Below are positions 32,601 through 33,059 of a stretch of 33,059 bases of DNA, piece after piece. The DNA comes from an uncultured Clostridium sp. (GTDB lineage: Bacteria > Bacillota > Clostridia > TANB77 > CAG-465): NCBI GenBank assembly GCA_948470565.1, contig CAOKPF010000017.1, positions 1 to 33,059 on the forward strand, read 5' to 3'. Positions within the stretch are counted from its first letter, which is position 1. Each line of letters starts with the position of its first letter. A program made the translations under genes and the position numbers. The notes under the pieces were generated by a model. It was not told where the DNA came from. It saw only the letters and a list, made by a program, of their open reading frames with translations, and did not search any database.

Positions 32601-32817
32601 AGATGATACAAATATATTGTTTTATATGGATTTATTTAAAAATGATATGGTAAGATATGAAGATGAGTTTGGAAAACATGAAGGGGTTATTGGTTGTTTT
32701 AATAAAGTGGATTGCTCAATAATGATGAAAAATGGTGAAAGAAAAATTACAAAAAATACTAAAAACATAGAAAGAATAAATACTGATATTTTAGGTATTT
32801 ACAATTTTAATATTTAA
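29641..32817 (+). CDS. cas9: Compact Cas9 (type II) with RuvC intact and HNH catalytic pair lost
   Basis: 1058-aa RNA-guided DNA endonuclease homologue, the size of type II-C Cas9. RuvC-I FGFDLGIASVGWAV has Asp13; the Arg-rich bridge helix (RRYIRSLRRLRKRKLHRVER) starts near residue 48; RuvC-II YICIETAK has Glu515; RuvC-III HHAVDAT has His725 and Asp728. The HNH core aligns as YITNILPVNKVYDDTYSNK at 585-603: where active enzymes have Asp-His before I-[IL]-P, this one has Thr587-Asn588. The later Asn602 and Asn608/616 region is kept, flanked by Cys pairs 572/575 and 604/607/610, a probable zinc knuckle. The LNDTAYASNEF linker and a PAM-interacting C-terminus follow. Predicted to nick only the non-target strand or only to bind. 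GTG start with GGAGG. No cas1, cas2 or csn2 beside it. Confidence 0.94.
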   Translation: MFKENNELSFGFDLGIASVGWAVTNIKTNEIIDKGVYLFSEVNKSQERRYIRSLRRLRKRKLHRVERVYQIFERKGINIKCVPDANLLDKRIKSLYEKVELQDLVNIIIYYIKHRGHILYENERLFTTYVTDYKEGEYPCHIQKKILQNAGKYRGLKYVFMHEDYVREITQILHMQSKWYNDFLSGEVIDEIINILKRKRKFWEGPGGPKLNQLSKYGRYKCKEDIEKYNIDKNYNKFLYEQFIGKCKVYHGEKKTPYSNFYVEYFNIFNDLMGLRFDKSQINHINSKYFVRVNQNLYKLTSNSAQILIEEVLDLEKLNISKVIKELFFVEEFVKNSKNEIKISSFENYRKLRRTINNNEIFNIIKSDIDLYNDIMYVVQVSPDNLSRYEILKEKFSEYIPDDYLKVISNLNLENKYHSFSEKALKQYIKYMQISNENSTYVANNFANEIASDVEEYKIQKYISNNKTGELKYIAKYFVDELEASPQMKKTLRKAILVINRLFSKFGYPKYICIETAKVLLNSKQQKEQEKMTLDNQNIRKYAKDFLIQNNIEISKYNIDRFILYCECNQKCIFCDKELDFESTYITNILPVNKVYDDTYSNKCIACNICREKISNVIPMKFVDNVDNYIKRINKNKKLGDIRKGYLLFNLNIDKYKKKFKSSNLNDTAYASNEFANLINTFKKAYYRINGINLKLSVIKVPGQFTHRIREKYDIVKDREQKFHHAVDATIVSSIPNCNIGKIMNFIQNKSDEYWLSKLMDDYRDNINDNLYLESSIIENLKSANYTNTRVCLEVKKDINAKLFNSTINTCFKKDDNFFRISKIKNIYELEPKKVKDIFKKKLLCKEKDVILYNKLFDISNNYYDENINAFKKYCIENYNIDQIEFNPNIHGIRRNNSEKSPIVKSIKYYEHANMPFLLTKKNINKKESKLLAYNMLSTYCIRIYINKVTSEYRIMPIYRIFFNLDNESLNVENPYYKQIFKNYVGIDDTNILFYMDLFKNDMVRYEDEFGKHEGVIGCFNKVDCSIMMKNGERKITKNTKNIERINTDILGIYNFNI

Positions 32818-32826
32818 TGCTATAAT
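32798..32826 (+). promoter_or_regulatory. Promoter of the small RNA, inside the end of cas9
   Basis: TTTACA (32798-32803) lies within the last cas9 codons; 17 bases on is TATAAT (32821-32826) with a TGC extension. The expected start is near 32833. Confidence 0.85.
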
Positions 32827-32832
32827 GGATTT

Positions 32833-32920
32833 GCATGTTAAATGCTAGGAATATTACGGTGTTCTTTATTATAACAGTAGAATACGGAATTGAGGGGGCT
32901 TTTGCCCCTTTCTTTATTAT
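32833..32920 (+). ncRNA. Predicted small RNA next to cas9, tracrRNA candidate
   Basis: A stretch of about 85 bases between a near-consensus promoter and a strong terminator, with no reading frame. It begins with a GCAT/ATGC hairpin; the middle can fold through TATT/AATA, AC/GT and TGTT/AACA around a 9-base loop; it ends in the terminator stem. Size, position and a terminal GC-rich hairpin fit a tracrRNA, but no repeat is available in the window to test the anti-repeat. It could alternatively be a cas9-associated guide-like RNA of another kind. Confidence 0.68.
32893..32920 (+). terminator. Terminator of the small RNA
   Basis: AGGGGGC, a TTTT loop and GCCCCTT pair over 7 bp (one G-T), followed by TCTTTATTAT. 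It also ends cas9 read-through. The remaining 139 bases of the window hold no gene or repeat that I can see. Confidence 0.88.
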
Positions 32921-33059
32921 ATAGTATATAGGTAGTTGTAAAATTGTATAAGTATAAAAAATACATATTTTTGTAAGAACATAAATGTAATACTTTTGAA
33001 ATTTAATGTAAATGTCAAGTAAAAAGTTAATAAAAAGTGGAAAATAAAAAAGTCATAAA

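Noticed and set aside
29641-32817. IscB or TnpB-like ancestor instead of Cas9
   Set aside because: 1058 residues, an Arg-rich bridge helix, a large alpha-helical lobe between bridge helix and RuvC-II and a long C-terminal part are Cas9 features; IscB and TnpB are less than half this size.
32921-33059. CRISPR repeats after the small RNA
   Set aside because: Read base by base, this end contains only AT-rich sequence without any repeated unit of 20 bases or more; nothing supports an array inside the window.

Overview
The window is a very AT-rich, densely packed stretch from a low-GC Gram-positive, spore-forming bacterium, most likely a member of the Clostridia. The evidence is strong AGGAGG-type ribosome binding sites, near-consensus sigma-A promoters with 17-bp spacers, a Spo0E-like phosphatase behind Spo0A boxes, the remains of a spore photoproduct lyase, a G5/SLT (YabE-like) cell-wall protein next to rsmA/ksgA, and a TagO-type transferase. 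The standard genetic code fits every gene.

Layout. (1) 158-5308: housekeeping genes on the + strand: low-Mr protein phosphatase, rpiB, tagO-like transferase, yqeY, then a pair of M16 peptidases of which only the second keeps the zinc motif. (2) 5413-9606: a 50-aa Spo0E-like gene under two inverted Spo0A boxes; a three-gene operon of unrecognised Asn/Gln-rich or membrane proteins on the - strand; a frameshifted AAA/DUF4143 ATPase and a small Sm-like gene transcribed divergently from a control region with three 33-bp-spaced repeats, the pair being bracketed by two copies of a 45-bp hairpin element; and a secreted/membrane hypothetical. (3) 9687-13050: accessory genes: a membrane-anchored formylglycine-enzyme-like protein, a YefM/YoeB-type toxin-antitoxin pair with a palindromic operator inside its promoter and a frameshifted toxin, and an ankyrin-repeat protein. 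(4) 13268-19754: one operon combining a TraC-like protein and a VirB4-type ATPase (type IV secretion) with TadZ/CpaE-like, TadA/CpaF-like and TadB/C-like proteins (Tad pilus machinery) and an unrecognised 245-aa protein. (5) 19813-26564: nucleotide kinase, CapA-like protein, YlbF-like protein, a membrane zinc peptidase, small proteins, then on the - strand lemA, a dUTPase and a broken splB. (6) 26763-29493: G5/SLT protein, rsmA (ksgA) and a GNAT acetyltransferase.

(7) 29593-32920: a compact 1058-aa Cas9 with its own promoter, followed directly by a predicted ~85-nt small RNA with its own promoter and terminator, a tracrRNA candidate. The Cas9 RuvC catalytic residues are all present, but the catalytic Asp-His pair of the HNH domain reads Thr-Asn, so this looks like a natural HNH-dead Cas9. 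No cas1, cas2, csn2 or CRISPR array is visible here. This unit and the VirB4/Tad hybrid operon are the two most interesting parts of the window.

Three genes (AAA/DUF4143 ATPase, YoeB-like toxin, splB) carry single frameshifts. Each could be real decay or a sequence error, and I cannot tell which from the sequence alone.
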